Shown one piece after another: positions 1 through 7,699 of a DNA stretch of 64,000 bases. The DNA comes from Paracoccus sp041927875 (GTDB lineage: Bacteria > Pseudomonadota > Alphaproteobacteria > Rhodobacterales > Rhodobacteraceae). The notes below the pieces were generated by a model, which searched no databases, was not told where the DNA came from, and saw only the letters and a program-made list of their open reading frames with translations. The position numbers were made by a program, and so were the translations under genes. How positions within the stretch are numbered: position 1 is the first letter of the stretch; every line of letters starts with the position of its first letter. Location of the stretch: the NCBI RefSeq assembly GCF_041927875.1, contig NZ_JBHFHN010000006.1; one strand, written 5' to 3'.

Positions 1-115
1 GGTGCTGATCGCCACGCATGATCTGAACCTGATCCGGGCCGCGAAACAGCAGGTCGCGGCGCGGGTGCTGCGGATCTCGGGCAAGCAGTTGCAACTGGCG
101 GGGGCGGATCTGTGA
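1..115 (+). CDS. ftsE: Cell-division ABC transporter ATP-binding protein FtsE (3' end only)
   Basis: Only the last 37 codons are in the window. They read VLIATHDLNL followed by a basic C-terminal tail and TGA. The ATHD segment is the histidine switch loop of an ABC ATPase. The stop overlaps the ATG of ftsX (TGATG), which is the usual ftsE-ftsX arrangement. FtsE is the cytoplasmic ATPase partner of FtsX at the division site, where the pair controls peptidoglycan hydrolases. The identification rests mostly on the downstream ftsX gene, because the fragment is short. Confidence 0.8.
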   Translation, partial: VLIATHDLNLIRAAKQQVAARVLRISGKQLQLAGADL

Positions 116-1041
116 TGAACCCGGCACGGCGCAATCTGGACCTTCGCGGGCTGTTGCAATCGCTGATCGGGGCGGATCAGTCGGGCACCGACCGGGTGGT
201 GCCGCCCAGCGGCCATGCGGCGCGGCTGACGGCGCTGACCTCGGCGGCGATGGCGTTTCTGGCGGTGTTCGCGCTGGCACTGTCGATGGCCGCCGGGCGG
301 ATGGCCGATCGCTGGTCGGATTCGCTGGCGCGCAGCGTCACCATCCGCGTCTCGGCGGCGGCGGATCAACTGCCCGCGCAGGTGCAGGCGACGCTGAACG
401 TCTTGCAGACCACCCCCGGCATTGCCAGTTTCCGCGCCCTCGACCAATCCGAGATGCAGGGCTTGCTGGCCCCCTGGTTCGGCCCAGATGTGCCGGTCGA
501 CGCGCTGCCGATCCCGGCGCTGATCGAGGTGGTCGAGGATAGCAGCGGTTTCGACCCCGAGGGGCTGAAGCTGCGCCTGACCGCCGAGGCCCCCGGCGCG
601 GTGCTGGACGATCACACCCGCTGGCGTCGCCCCTTGGTCAGCGCGGCGGGGCGGCTGCGCTGGCTGGGGCTTCTGTCGCTGGGGCTGATCGCGGCGACTT
701 CGGCCGGGGTCATCACGCTGGCGGCGCAGGCGGCGCTGGCCGCGAATGGCCAGGTGATCCGGGTGCTGCGGCTGGTCGGCGCGCGCGACATCACCATCGC
801 CACCGCGTTCGTGCGCCGCTTTACCCGGCGCGCCCTGGGCGGGGCGCTGGCGGGCACGGCGGTGGGGATGATCGCCATTGCGCTCTTGCCGAATATGGAC
901 AGCGCGGGCACATTCCTGACAGGCCTTGGCTTTCAGGGCTGGGGCTGGCTGTGGCCGCTGGTGATCCCGCTGGTCGCCGCCGCCGTGGGGTTCGCCGCGA
1001 CCCGCCGCGCGGCGCTGCACATGCTGAACGAGGTGCGTTGA
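115..1041 (+). CDS. ftsX: Cell-division ABC transporter permease FtsX
   Basis: This 308-residue protein has the FtsX layout. A short cytoplasmic N-terminus is followed by a membrane helix at about residues 40-60, a periplasmic domain to about residue 180, and three more helices near 180-205, 235-255 and 270-290. It ends in a short tail. FtsX is the membrane partner of FtsE and transmits ATPase activity to periplasmic amidase activators. The ATG at 115 overlaps the ftsE stop; a GTG one codon upstream is also in frame but less likely. The gene is translationally coupled to plsC downstream (TGATGG at 1039). Confidence 0.88.
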   Translation: MNPARRNLDLRGLLQSLIGADQSGTDRVVPPSGHAARLTALTSAAMAFLAVFALALSMAAGRMADRWSDSLARSVTIRVSAAADQLPAQVQATLNVLQTTPGIASFRALDQSEMQGLLAPWFGPDVPVDALPIPALIEVVEDSSGFDPEGLKLRLTAEAPGAVLDDHTRWRRPLVSAAGRLRWLGLLSLGLIAATSAGVITLAAQAALAANGQVIRVLRLVGARDITIATAFVRRFTRRALGGALAGTAVGMIAIALLPNMDSAGTFLTGLGFQGWGWLWPLVIPLVAAAVGFAATRRAALHMLNEVR

Positions 1042-1811
1042 TGGCGATGGACAGACCGGGGAACCGACCGGGCCGGGTGACGCCGTTCACCTATATCCGC
1101 ACGGCGGCCTGGTATGTGCATATCGCGCTGGCGACAGTGCTGATCGGCATCTGGGGCGCCTATATCTCACGCAGGGATGGCTATCTGGGGGCGCATCGCA
1201 CCTGTGACGTCTGGTCCCAGCACCTGCTGGATGCCGCGCGCTGGTATATGGGCCTGTCCTATGAGCTGCGCGGCACCGCCCCCACTGGTAACTGCCTGAT
1301 CGGGGCCAAGCACCAAAGTTTCTTCGACATCCTGATCATCGCCCGGAACGTGCCGCGGCGCTGCTTCATCATGAAAAAGCAGGTTCTGCATGTGCCGATC
1401 ATGGGCTGGTTCGCGATGAAGGCGGGCTGCATCCCCATCGACCGGTCGCGCGGGCATGAGGCGATGGGGCTGATGCTGTCCGAGGCCAAGGCCGCGCATC
1501 AGGCGCGCGGTCTGGGTCAGTTGATCGTCTACCCCGAGGGCACCCGCACCCGCCCCGGTGAAAAGCGGAAATACAAATACGGGATCGCCGGCCTTTATCA
1601 GGCGCTGGATCTGCCCTGCGTGCCTGCGGCCACGAATGTCGGCCTGTTCTGGAACAAGAAGGGGATGCCGATCCGGTCGGGTCACGCCGTGGTCGAGTTC
1701 CTTCCCGCGATCGAACCCGGCCTGCCGCCGGAGGAGATGCTGGCGCAACTGGAAACCATGGTCGAGGCGCGATCGGATGCGCTGATGGCCGAAGCGGGGT
1801 TTGGCGCGTGA
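1041..1811 (+). CDS. plsC: 1-acyl-sn-glycerol-3-phosphate acyltransferase (PlsC family)
   Basis: The product has 256 residues with an N-terminal membrane helix (about 22-42) and the two signature acyltransferase motifs: HQSFFD (His91 and Asp96, the HX4D catalytic pair) and PEGTR (residues 165-169). A lysine precedes the histidine where many family members have asparagine. The enzyme would acylate lysophosphatidic acid to phosphatidic acid at the inner membrane. The start ATG overlaps the ftsX stop, and the stop overlaps the GTG of the next gene, so ftsE-ftsX-plsC-1808 look like one transcription unit. The same order occurs in other Rhodobacterales as far as I recall. Confidence 0.87.
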   Translation: MAMDRPGNRPGRVTPFTYIRTAAWYVHIALATVLIGIWGAYISRRDGYLGAHRTCDVWSQHLLDAARWYMGLSYELRGTAPTGNCLIGAKHQSFFDILIIARNVPRRCFIMKKQVLHVPIMGWFAMKAGCIPIDRSRGHEAMGLMLSEAKAAHQARGLGQLIVYPEGTRTRPGEKRKYKYGIAGLYQALDLPCVPAATNVGLFWNKKGMPIRSGHAVVEFLPAIEPGLPPEEMLAQLETMVEARSDALMAEAGFGA

Positions 1812-2410
1812 CCGGCTGGATCACCGACCCCGATGATCTGGCCGCGCTTTATGGCACGCCGGTGGGTGCGGCGATGCAAAAGGTCGTGCCGCGGCTGACG
1901 CCCGGCTATGCGCGCTGGATCGCGGCCTCGCCGTTGTGCGTGCTGACGACCATCGGGCCGAACGGGCCGGATGCCAGCCCGCGCGGCGATGACGGGCCGG
2001 TGGTGGCGATCCTGTCGCCCGAACGGCTGCTGCTGCCCGACTGGCATGGCAACAACCGCATCGACAGCCTGCGCAACATCCTGCACGACAACCGGGTGGC
2101 GCTGATGTTCATGGTTCCGGGATCGGACAATGTGGTGCGGGTCAACGGCACCGCGCGGATCAGCGCCGATCAGGCGCTGCGGGACGGCTTTGCCCGCAAC
2201 GGCAAGCTGCCGCGCAGCGTGATCGAAGTGACGATCACCCAGGTCATGATCCAATGCGCCCGCGCGCTGATGCGCGCCGGTACCTGGGCCGGGCGACCGG
2301 CGCCGGATGGCCTGCCCAGCATCGGCCAGATCATGGCCGAGATCGCCACCGGCGATTGGGCCGCCTATGACCGCGACTGGCCGGCGCGCGCCCGCCAGTC
2401 GCTGTGGTGA
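1808..2410 (+). CDS. Pyridoxamine 5'-phosphate oxidase-related FMN-binding protein
   Basis: This 200-residue protein resembles the pyridoxamine-phosphate-oxidase-like split-barrel family (MSMEG_1061 type). It has an N-terminal helix, then a strand reading LCVLTTIGPNG, an ASPRGDDGP stretch, a LLLPDWHGNNRIDSLRNIL segment typical of the flavin pocket, and GTARIS later. Such proteins bind FMN or F420 and usually have no assigned substrate. The GTG start overlaps the plsC stop by four bases (GTGA), so it is the last gene of the ftsE operon. The next gene converges on its stop with no gap. The specific function is unknown. Confidence 0.75.
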   Translation: MTGWITDPDDLAALYGTPVGAAMQKVVPRLTPGYARWIAASPLCVLTTIGPNGPDASPRGDDGPVVAILSPERLLLPDWHGNNRIDSLRNILHDNRVALMFMVPGSDNVVRVNGTARISADQALRDGFARNGKLPRSVIEVTITQVMIQCARALMRAGTWAGRPAPDGLPSIGQIMAEIATGDWAAYDRDWPARARQSLW

Positions 2411-2632
2411 TCAGCGCAGATCCCAGTGGCGCGGCGGCCCTCCGGCCTGCGGGGGCAGGCCGATGTCGCGCCGTAGCCGGTCGGACAGGGTGCTGGTGCT
2501 GACCGTCCTGCGCCGTGGCCACAGCAACGCAAGCGCCGCCCAGATCACGCGCATCCGCCCGTAACGGGCGATCAGCAGGTTGAAATCGTCACGCAAGGCC
2601 GCGCCTTGCGGCGCCGGATTGGTCAGGATCAT
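2411..2632 (-). CDS. DUF1127-like small basic protein
   Basis: The product has 73 residues. It has a hydrophobic stretch (VIWAALALLW) followed by arginines and a C-terminal LSDRLRRDIGL that matches the conserved end of DUF1127 proteins. DUF1127 proteins in Rhodobacter and Agrobacterium are small, arginine-rich and linked to RNA turnover or stress responses. The ATG at 2632 is chosen because GGAGG lies four bases upstream; an in-frame GTG lies five codons further up. The stop codon is adjacent to that of the converging FMN-binding gene. The family match covers only the C-terminal part, so assignment is moderate. Confidence 0.55.
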   Translation of the reverse strand: MILTNPAPQGAALRDDFNLLIARYGRMRVIWAALALLWPRRRTVSTSTLSDRLRRDIGLPPQAGGPPRHWDLR

Positions 2633-2744
2633 GATGCCTCCGGTCACGGGTTGCGCGACCGGCCTTCTGCAAAGGGAATGGGGTAGCCCGCCGGTGGCAG
2701 GTCAGCTCAGCTTGGGGAATGTGCGGGCGTCAGACGCCGGGGCC

Positions 2745-2813
2745 TTATCCGCGATGGTATCGCGCGTTCAGGCCGACACCGCAGCGCGTGTTGACGAGGG
2801 TAACATGGTTCAT
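2745..2813 (-). CDS. Possible 22-residue small protein or leader peptide
   Basis: On the minus strand an ATG at 2813 is preceded six bases upstream by a very strong ribosome binding site (GGAGGGG) and opens a 22-codon frame ending in TAA. The peptide starts MNHVTLVNTRCG and has no recognisable family. It lies about 110 bases upstream of the DUF1127-like gene on the same strand, so it could be a leader peptide or a small stand-alone protein. The only evidence is the ribosome binding site and the open frame. Confidence 0.3.
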   Translation of the reverse strand: MNHVTLVNTRCGVGLNARYHRG

Positions 2814-3031
2814 CTGTCCCCTCCTTCGCTGGGGTGGGTTGCTGTGGCGGCAGTCAGCCATGGGGCGGCCCGCCCGGAAAAGGGGAAATTCCCCGGTCGC
2901 CGCGACCTTTAGGGTGGCTGGTGCGGATCGGCAACAGTGGCGCGGCGCTTAGGCAACAGGGCGGAAGGTCGCATGGCGCGACGCGACCCGCGCGCGTAAT
3001 CCCGATAAAAAGCATCAACAAGGGGCGCGCC
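2814..3031. other. Non-coding gap upstream of membrane protein gene
   Basis: Together with the interval 2633-2744 this is the intergenic region between the minus-strand DUF1127-like gene and the plus-strand gene at 3032. Apart from the 22-codon frame I see no convincing gene. A short dyad AAAAGGGGAAATTCCCC lies near 2878-2894. I see no clear sigma-70 promoter or terminator with a T-run. Confidence 0.4.
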
Positions 3032-3532
3032 ATGGACTATTCCTGGCTGGTCATCATCCATCTGTTCTGCGCCATCGTCTTTGCAGGCGCCGTCGTGACC
3101 GAGGTTCTGGCCGTCGCGCCGCTGCGTCGCAAGCTGCCACCCGACGTCTTTCAACAGGTCGAGTTCCACCTTTTCCGGCGCATCCGCCGCGTCTATCCGC
3201 TGTTCGTGCTGCCGCTGTTCATCACCGGCGGGGTGATGTTCGCGCATCATCTGACGGCGGCGGGTGGATGGGCCGGTCTGTGGGGCAGCCGCTTTGGCGT
3301 CCTGCTGAGCATCAAGGCCGGGCTGGCGCTGATGATGCTGGCGATCTTTGTGACCGCGCCCTTCATCTTTCTGCCCGCCCGGCGCAGCCTGGGGCAGGCG
3401 CTGCGTCACCTGATCCGGGTCGAGGGGCAGCCCAGCGATTTCCGCAGCGACCGGTTCGACGGGCTGCATCTGCTGGCGCTTGCGCTTGTCAGCGCCATCG
3501 TGCTGCTGGCCAAGCTGATGTTCCTGCTTTAG
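3032..3532 (+). CDS. Integral membrane protein, CopD/DUF2269-like
   Basis: The 166-residue product starts MDYSWLVIIHLFCAIVFAG and has four predicted membrane helices (about 5-25, 52-72, 85-110, 145-164). Histidines sit inside or next to helices (HLF at 10-12 and 47-49, HH near 72, HLL near 150). Four-helix proteins with such histidines are common in CopD-like and HemJ-like families, so metal or haem binding is possible but not shown. The chosen ATG begins right at the first helix; the frame stays open further upstream but that stretch has no membrane character. It converges with the SMR gene, overlapping it at the stop codons. Confidence 0.55.
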   Translation: MDYSWLVIIHLFCAIVFAGAVVTEVLAVAPLRRKLPPDVFQQVEFHLFRRIRRVYPLFVLPLFITGGVMFAHHLTAAGGWAGLWGSRFGVLLSIKAGLALMMLAIFVTAPFIFLPARRSLGQALRHLIRVEGQPSDFRSDRFDGLHLLALALVSAIVLLAKLMFLL

Positions 3533-3846
3533 CTGCCCGCCTTCAGCACGACGATGCCGGTGACGATCAGCGCGATCCCGGCCAGCCGCACCGGGCTGGC
3601 GCTTTCGCCAAAGATCAGGATGCCAAGCGCCGCCACGCCAAGCGCGCCGATGCCCGTCCAGATCGCATAGGCGGTTCCCAGCGGCAGCACCTTGATCGCC
3701 TGTGCCAGCAACAGGAAGCTGATCACCATCAACACCAGCGTCACCGCCGTCGGCCCAAGCCGGGTAAAGCCGTGGGTGTATTTCATGCCGGTCGCCCAGC
3801 CGATTTCGGCCAGCCCGGCCAAAAACAGCAAAAGCCAGGGGTTCAC
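3529..3846 (-). CDS. SMR-family transporter, guanidinium exporter (Gdx/SugE) type
   Basis: The 105-residue product has four membrane helices and the small-multidrug-resistance pattern: Glu14 in helix 1 (LAGLAEIGW), a WATGMKYT segment, and LPLGTAYAIWTGIGALG in helix 3. The TGMKYT...GF and WTGIG forms are closer to SugE/Gdx guanidinium exporters than to EmrE. Such proteins work as inverted dimers in the inner membrane and exchange the cation for protons. The GTG start at 3846 overlaps the accA stop (GTGA), so it is coupled to accA. No guanidine riboswitch is visible, which leaves the substrate uncertain. Confidence 0.72.
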   Translation of the reverse strand: MNPWLLLFLAGLAEIGWATGMKYTHGFTRLGPTAVTLVLMVISFLLLAQAIKVLPLGTAYAIWTGIGALGVAALGILIFGESASPVRLAGIALIVTGIVVLKAGS

Positions 3847-4802
3847 GCCGCCAGACCCTTGCTGCCCATCGACAGGAACTTTTCGCGCCGGTCGCGGATC
3901 AGATCGGCGGGCTTCATCTTTTTCATCTCGGCCAGCATCGCGGCGATGTCCTTGCCGACGGCGGTGATCGCCTCGGCGGGGGCGCGTTGGGCGCCGCCCG
4001 CGGGTTCCTTGATGATGCGGTCGACGACGCCCAGCTTCAGCAGATCCTGCGCGGTCAGTCGCAACGCTTCGGCGGCCTCGCGCATCTTTTCGGCGTCCTT
4101 CCAAAGGATCGACGCGCAGCCCTCGGGGCTGATGACCGAATAGATCGAATGTTCCAGCATGGCGATGCGGTTGGCGGTGGCAAAGGCGACCGCGCCACCC
4201 GATCCGCCCTCACCGATGATGACGGCGACCATCGGCACGCCGATGTCGAGGCATTTCTGGGTCGACCGGGCGATGGCCTCGGACTGGCCGCGTTCCTCGG
4301 CGCCCTTGCCGGGATAGGCGCCGGGCGTGTCGATCAGGGTGATGACCGGCAGGCCGAAGCGATGCGCCATGTCCATCAGCCGGATCGCCTTGCGGTAACC
4401 CTCGGGGCGGGCCATGCCGAAGTTGTGGTGGATGCGCGATTTGGTGTCGTTGCCCTTTTCATGGCCGATGACCACGCAGGGCGCGTCGTTGAACCGCGCC
4501 AGACCGCCCATCACCGCATGGTCATCACCAAAGGTGCGGTCACCCGCCAAGGGCGTGTAATCGGTGAACAGCGCATCGATATAGGCGCGGCAATGCGGGC
4601 GGTCGGGGTGGCGCGCGACCTGGCATTTGCGCCACGGCGACAGATCCTTGTAAAGATCGCGCAGCATCGCGGCGGCCTTTTTGTCCAGCGCGTCGGCCTC
4701 GCGCCCCAGATCGACGCCTTCGCCCTGACGGGCCATGGCGCGCAGTTCCTCGGCTTTGCCCTCGATGTCGGCAAGCGGTTTCTCAAAATCCAGATAGGTC
4801 AT
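3843..4802 (-). CDS. accA: Acetyl-CoA carboxylase carboxyltransferase subunit alpha
   Basis: This 319-residue protein is the standard AccA length. It begins MTYLDFEKPLADIEGKAEEL, has the DLSPWRKCQVARHPDRP segment near residue 55, and the crotonase-type core with TLIDTPGAYPG and GEGGSGGA motifs that form the oxyanion hole. With AccD (7700-8638 in this window) it transfers carboxyl from biotin to acetyl-CoA, giving malonyl-CoA for fatty-acid synthesis. The gene is transcribed leftwards and coupled to the SMR gene. accA and accD are about 2.9 kb apart and on opposite strands, with cls and two hypothetical genes between. Confidence 0.95.
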   Translation of the reverse strand: MTYLDFEKPLADIEGKAEELRAMARQGEGVDLGREADALDKKAAAMLRDLYKDLSPWRKCQVARHPDRPHCRAYIDALFTDYTPLAGDRTFGDDHAVMGGLARFNDAPCVVIGHEKGNDTKSRIHHNFGMARPEGYRKAIRLMDMAHRFGLPVITLIDTPGAYPGKGAEERGQSEAIARSTQKCLDIGVPMVAVIIGEGGSGGAVAFATANRIAMLEHSIYSVISPEGCASILWKDAEKMREAAEALRLTAQDLLKLGVVDRIIKEPAGGAQRAPAEAITAVGKDIAAMLAEMKKMKPADLIRDRREKFLSMGSKGLAA

Positions 4803-4889
4803 CGGGGCCTCCTGCGGTTGCCGCCTATATGGCGGGGGCTGGGGCGAAATGCAACGCGGCGCGGCTGACCATGGGTCAAGACAGCCCGC

Positions 4890-5258
4890 TCAGCCGTCGC
4901 TGGCCAGCCGCCGCAGGCTGCGCTTGACCAGCTCCAGCTCGGCCCGCAACAGGGCGATTTCTGCGCGCAGATCATCATCGACCGGGATGCCGGTCAGGAT
5001 CGTGGCCACCGCCAGCCGATCACCCGAGGCGGCATCGGCGATCACGAAACTTTGCACGCCATCGGTCAGCGCCTGGGCCGGGACCGGAAAGCTGACCTGC
5101 CAGCGGTCATCGCCCTGAGCGGCGACATCGACCGCCAGCCCGTCCAGCGGCGCGCCGTTCAGCGTCACCGCCACCTGCGGCTGGTCCGGCCCGACAAAGG
5201 TGCCGACCCATTGGCCTGCGCGGAACTGGCCCCGGTCAAGCCGTGCGGTTCTGGACAT
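4890..5258 (-). CDS. Hypothetical protein with C-terminal coiled coil
   Basis: The 122-residue product starts MSRTARLDRGQFRAGQWVG. The first 90 residues alternate strands and turns (AVTLNGAPLDGL, FPVPAQAL), suggesting a small beta domain. The end (about 93-120) is a charged leucine-rich helix, DDLRAEIALLRAELELVKR, likely a coiled coil. I do not recognise the family. It lies 12 bases downstream of the 5271-6059 gene on the same strand, so the two are probably co-transcribed. Confidence 0.6.
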   Translation of the reverse strand: MSRTARLDRGQFRAGQWVGTFVGPDQPQVAVTLNGAPLDGLAVDVAAQGDDRWQVSFPVPAQALTDGVQSFVIADAASGDRLAVATILTGIPVDDDLRAEIALLRAELELVKRSLRRLASDG

Positions 5259-5270
5259 CGCGGGTTCCCC

Positions 5271-6059
5271 TTACAGATCGGCGCGCGGAAAGCGCATCAT
5301 GACAAGATCGGACAGATGCACGGCATTCATCTGGGGCCGTTCCAGGATCAGGTCCAGCCAGCCCGATTCCACGCGCTTCTCGTTGATCTCGCACTCGGAC
5401 AGGTCGAATTCGGCCAGCACGGGATGGCCGGGGCGGGCCGGGTTGGGGCCGGGCAGGGCGCGCAGCACCTGTTCCACATTCGGGCCGTGACGTATGTTCA
5501 GCCGCGCATAGATCTGCATCGGGCGTTCGGTCTGCACCAACAGCATCAGCCGCATCAGATGGTCGCGGCGCAGGCCCTCAATCAGCTCGGGCGCAAGCTG
5601 GATGGCCAGCGACAGGAAGCTGCCGGCAAAGCCCAGGGTTTCGATCCGCACCGCATAGGGCGCCTGACCGTCGGCGCGCAGCACCGGCACCTGGCGCAGG
5701 ATCAGCTCCTGCAGCGGGCAGTCATGATGCAGCGACACGCCGTCACACAGCACCGCCGCGTTATCGGCGGCGACGCGCCCGCTGGGGCTGAGCGGCCCGC
5801 GCCAGGGCGCCGGGCGCCAGACGGCATCGGTGCCAAGCGGCAGATCGGCCACCACTGGATCAGCATATGAGGCCAGAAGCCGGGGCTGCGCGGCCGACAT
5901 GAACCGGTCCAGCAATTGCCGCAACCGCCGCGCGTCGGAATTGGCGCGGCGCAGGCTGGCCATTGGCAGATCGTCCACGCGCTCGCTGGCCTCGTGCCAG
6001 CGGCGTTGGAGGCGGTCGCGGATCAGCCGCGCGAACAGGCCGCTTTCGCCCACCGTCAT
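5271..6059 (-). CDS. DUF6478-like protein of Rhodobacterales
   Basis: The 262-residue product starts MTVGESGLFARLIRDRLQRRW. It is soluble with no signal peptide or membrane helix. A frame open to 6251 exists upstream, but that part is arginine/proline-rich and looks non-coding, so the ATG at 6059 is preferred. Regions LHHDCPLQELILRQ and FAGSFLSLAIQLAPELIEGL resemble a family I recall as DUF6478, found in Rhodobacterales, with no known function. The family name is from memory and should be treated as tentative. It precedes the small coiled-coil gene at 4890-5258. Confidence 0.6.
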   Translation of the reverse strand: MTVGESGLFARLIRDRLQRRWHEASERVDDLPMASLRRANSDARRLRQLLDRFMSAAQPRLLASYADPVVADLPLGTDAVWRPAPWRGPLSPSGRVAADNAAVLCDGVSLHHDCPLQELILRQVPVLRADGQAPYAVRIETLGFAGSFLSLAIQLAPELIEGLRRDHLMRLMLLVQTERPMQIYARLNIRHGPNVEQVLRALPGPNPARPGHPVLAEFDLSECEINEKRVESGWLDLILERPQMNAVHLSDLVMMRFPRADL

Positions 6060-6183
6060 CGGCCGTCCCCCGATTGGGGGGCGGGTCGGGCGCAGGTCAG
6101 GCAGGCGGCAGGGCGCATGGGCGGATCCGGGTTTGGGGCGCGGCTCTTGGTAATGGCAGGCGCGCCCTGGGGCAAGGCGCAGA

Positions 6184-7611
6184 TCACAAAAGCGGACCTG
6201 CCAGGGCGAACAGATTGTTGCGGATCCGGCGCAGCCAGGACCAGCCGGCAATGTCGCTGGGCGTCAGCAGCCGCGAGCGTGACATATACAGGGCCTGCCG
6301 TTCGTCCAGCGCCGCCGTCAGGTCGGGGGCATCGAACAGGATGTTGTTTTCATAGTTCAGATCGAAGCTGCGCTGATCCAGATTGGCCGACCCGACCATT
6401 GCCAGCCGTCCGTCGACGGTCATGATCTTGGCGTGGATCAGCCCCTGTTCATAGGCCATCAGCCGCACCCCGCAATCGGCCAGTTCGCCAAAAAGGCTTT
6501 CGGCGGCGGCGGCGACAAACAGGCTGTCGTTGCGCGCCGGCACGATCAGCGTTGTATCCACCCCGCGCAGCGCCGCCGCGCAGATCGCGGTGTGCAGCGA
6601 CACGTTCGGCACATAATAGGGCGTCGTGATCGTCAGCCGCCGCTGCGCGCCATACATCATCGCCGCCATCGAGGTCGACAGGCAGGCCTGGCTCTGATCC
6701 GGCCCCGAGGCGATCACCTGCGCCACCTGCCGCGCGCCGGGAAGGGGCGGCACCACGTCCAGCAGGGCGCCGACATCCTCGTCGGCATACATCATCCAGT
6801 CTTGCAGAAACACCGCCTGATGCTGGCGCACCACCGGGCCTTCGACGCGCAGCTGCACATCGACCCAGGGGCCGAAGGCCTGTTTCGGGCGGAACGCCGG
6901 ATCGGCGCAGTTGCGGCTGCCGATCCAGGTCACGGCATTGTCGACCACCACGATCTTGCGGTGATTGCGCAGGTCGATGCGCGACAGCACGGCGGCGACC
7001 AGCGGATTGCCCACCGGAAAGGCGCGGGCCAGCCGCACCCCCGCCGCCGCCATGTCCGCCCACAGCGCCGATCCGATCAGCGCGCGCGAACCCAGATCGT
7101 CGACCAGCACCCGGCAGGTCACGCCGCGCCGCGCCGCCGCCATCAGCGCCATGGCAAAGCGCGTGCCGGTGCCATCGGGCAGCCAGATATAGAACAGGAC
7201 ATGCACATGATCGCGCGCCTCGTCGATGGCGTCGATCACATCCTCCATCGCCAGGTGTTCATCCAGAATCAGCGCCCGATTGCCGGGCAGCGGACGAAAA
7301 CCGCTGGTCGCGCGCCCCGCCGCAAAGGCCGGATGGCTTTGCCGCACCGGGCCGACGCCGGGGTGTTCGGTCAGCATGTCGAACAGCACCTTGCGCACAT
7401 CGGCCATCTTCTGCGCCTTGGCGCGGCGCAGGCGCACCTCTCCGAACAGCAGATAGACGATCATCCCGACCAGCGGTATGGCGGCGACCATCAGCACCCA
7501 GGCCAGCCGCGCGACCGGCCCCAGTTGCGGGCGCAACAGCACCCGCACCACCACGCCCAGTTGCGCGGCATAGACCAAAAGCACGAACAGCGTGGCGACC
7601 ATGGCGGGCAT
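6184..7611 (-). CDS. cls: Cardiolipin synthase (phospholipase D superfamily)
   Basis: The 475-residue protein has two N-terminal membrane helices (about 3-25 and 33-55), a LFGEVR loop typical of bacterial cardiolipin synthases, and two HKD motifs: His217/Lys219/Asp224 in NHRKIVVVD and His393/Lys395/Asp400 in HAKIMTVD. Each is followed by the usual GS-x-N segment. It would join two phosphatidylglycerols, or phosphatidylglycerol and another phospholipid, at the inner membrane. Two ATGs three codons apart (7611 and 7602) are possible starts. It is divergent from accD, with an 88-base gap. Confidence 0.9.
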   Translation of the reverse strand: MPAMVATLFVLLVYAAQLGVVVRVLLRPQLGPVARLAWVLMVAAIPLVGMIVYLLFGEVRLRRAKAQKMADVRKVLFDMLTEHPGVGPVRQSHPAFAAGRATSGFRPLPGNRALILDEHLAMEDVIDAIDEARDHVHVLFYIWLPDGTGTRFAMALMAAARRGVTCRVLVDDLGSRALIGSALWADMAAAGVRLARAFPVGNPLVAAVLSRIDLRNHRKIVVVDNAVTWIGSRNCADPAFRPKQAFGPWVDVQLRVEGPVVRQHQAVFLQDWMMYADEDVGALLDVVPPLPGARQVAQVIASGPDQSQACLSTSMAAMMYGAQRRLTITTPYYVPNVSLHTAICAAALRGVDTTLIVPARNDSLFVAAAAESLFGELADCGVRLMAYEQGLIHAKIMTVDGRLAMVGSANLDQRSFDLNYENNILFDAPDLTAALDERQALYMSRSRLLTPSDIAGWSWLRRIRNNLFALAGPLL

Positions 7612-7699
7612 GCTAACCGGTTGTCTCGGGTCAGGCCAGATTGCCTTTTGCGCCCTGCCGCCTTATCTCAGCGTCAACCGAACCGCGAAAGGCCCGCCG

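Noticed and set aside
2834..3031. N-terminal extension of the membrane protein at 3032
   Set aside because: The in-frame upstream part is Arg/Gly-rich without membrane character, and the natural start coincides with the first helix.
3529..3846. Guanidine riboswitch controlling the SMR gene
   Set aside because: The gene starts inside the accA stop codon, leaving no leader in which a riboswitch could sit.
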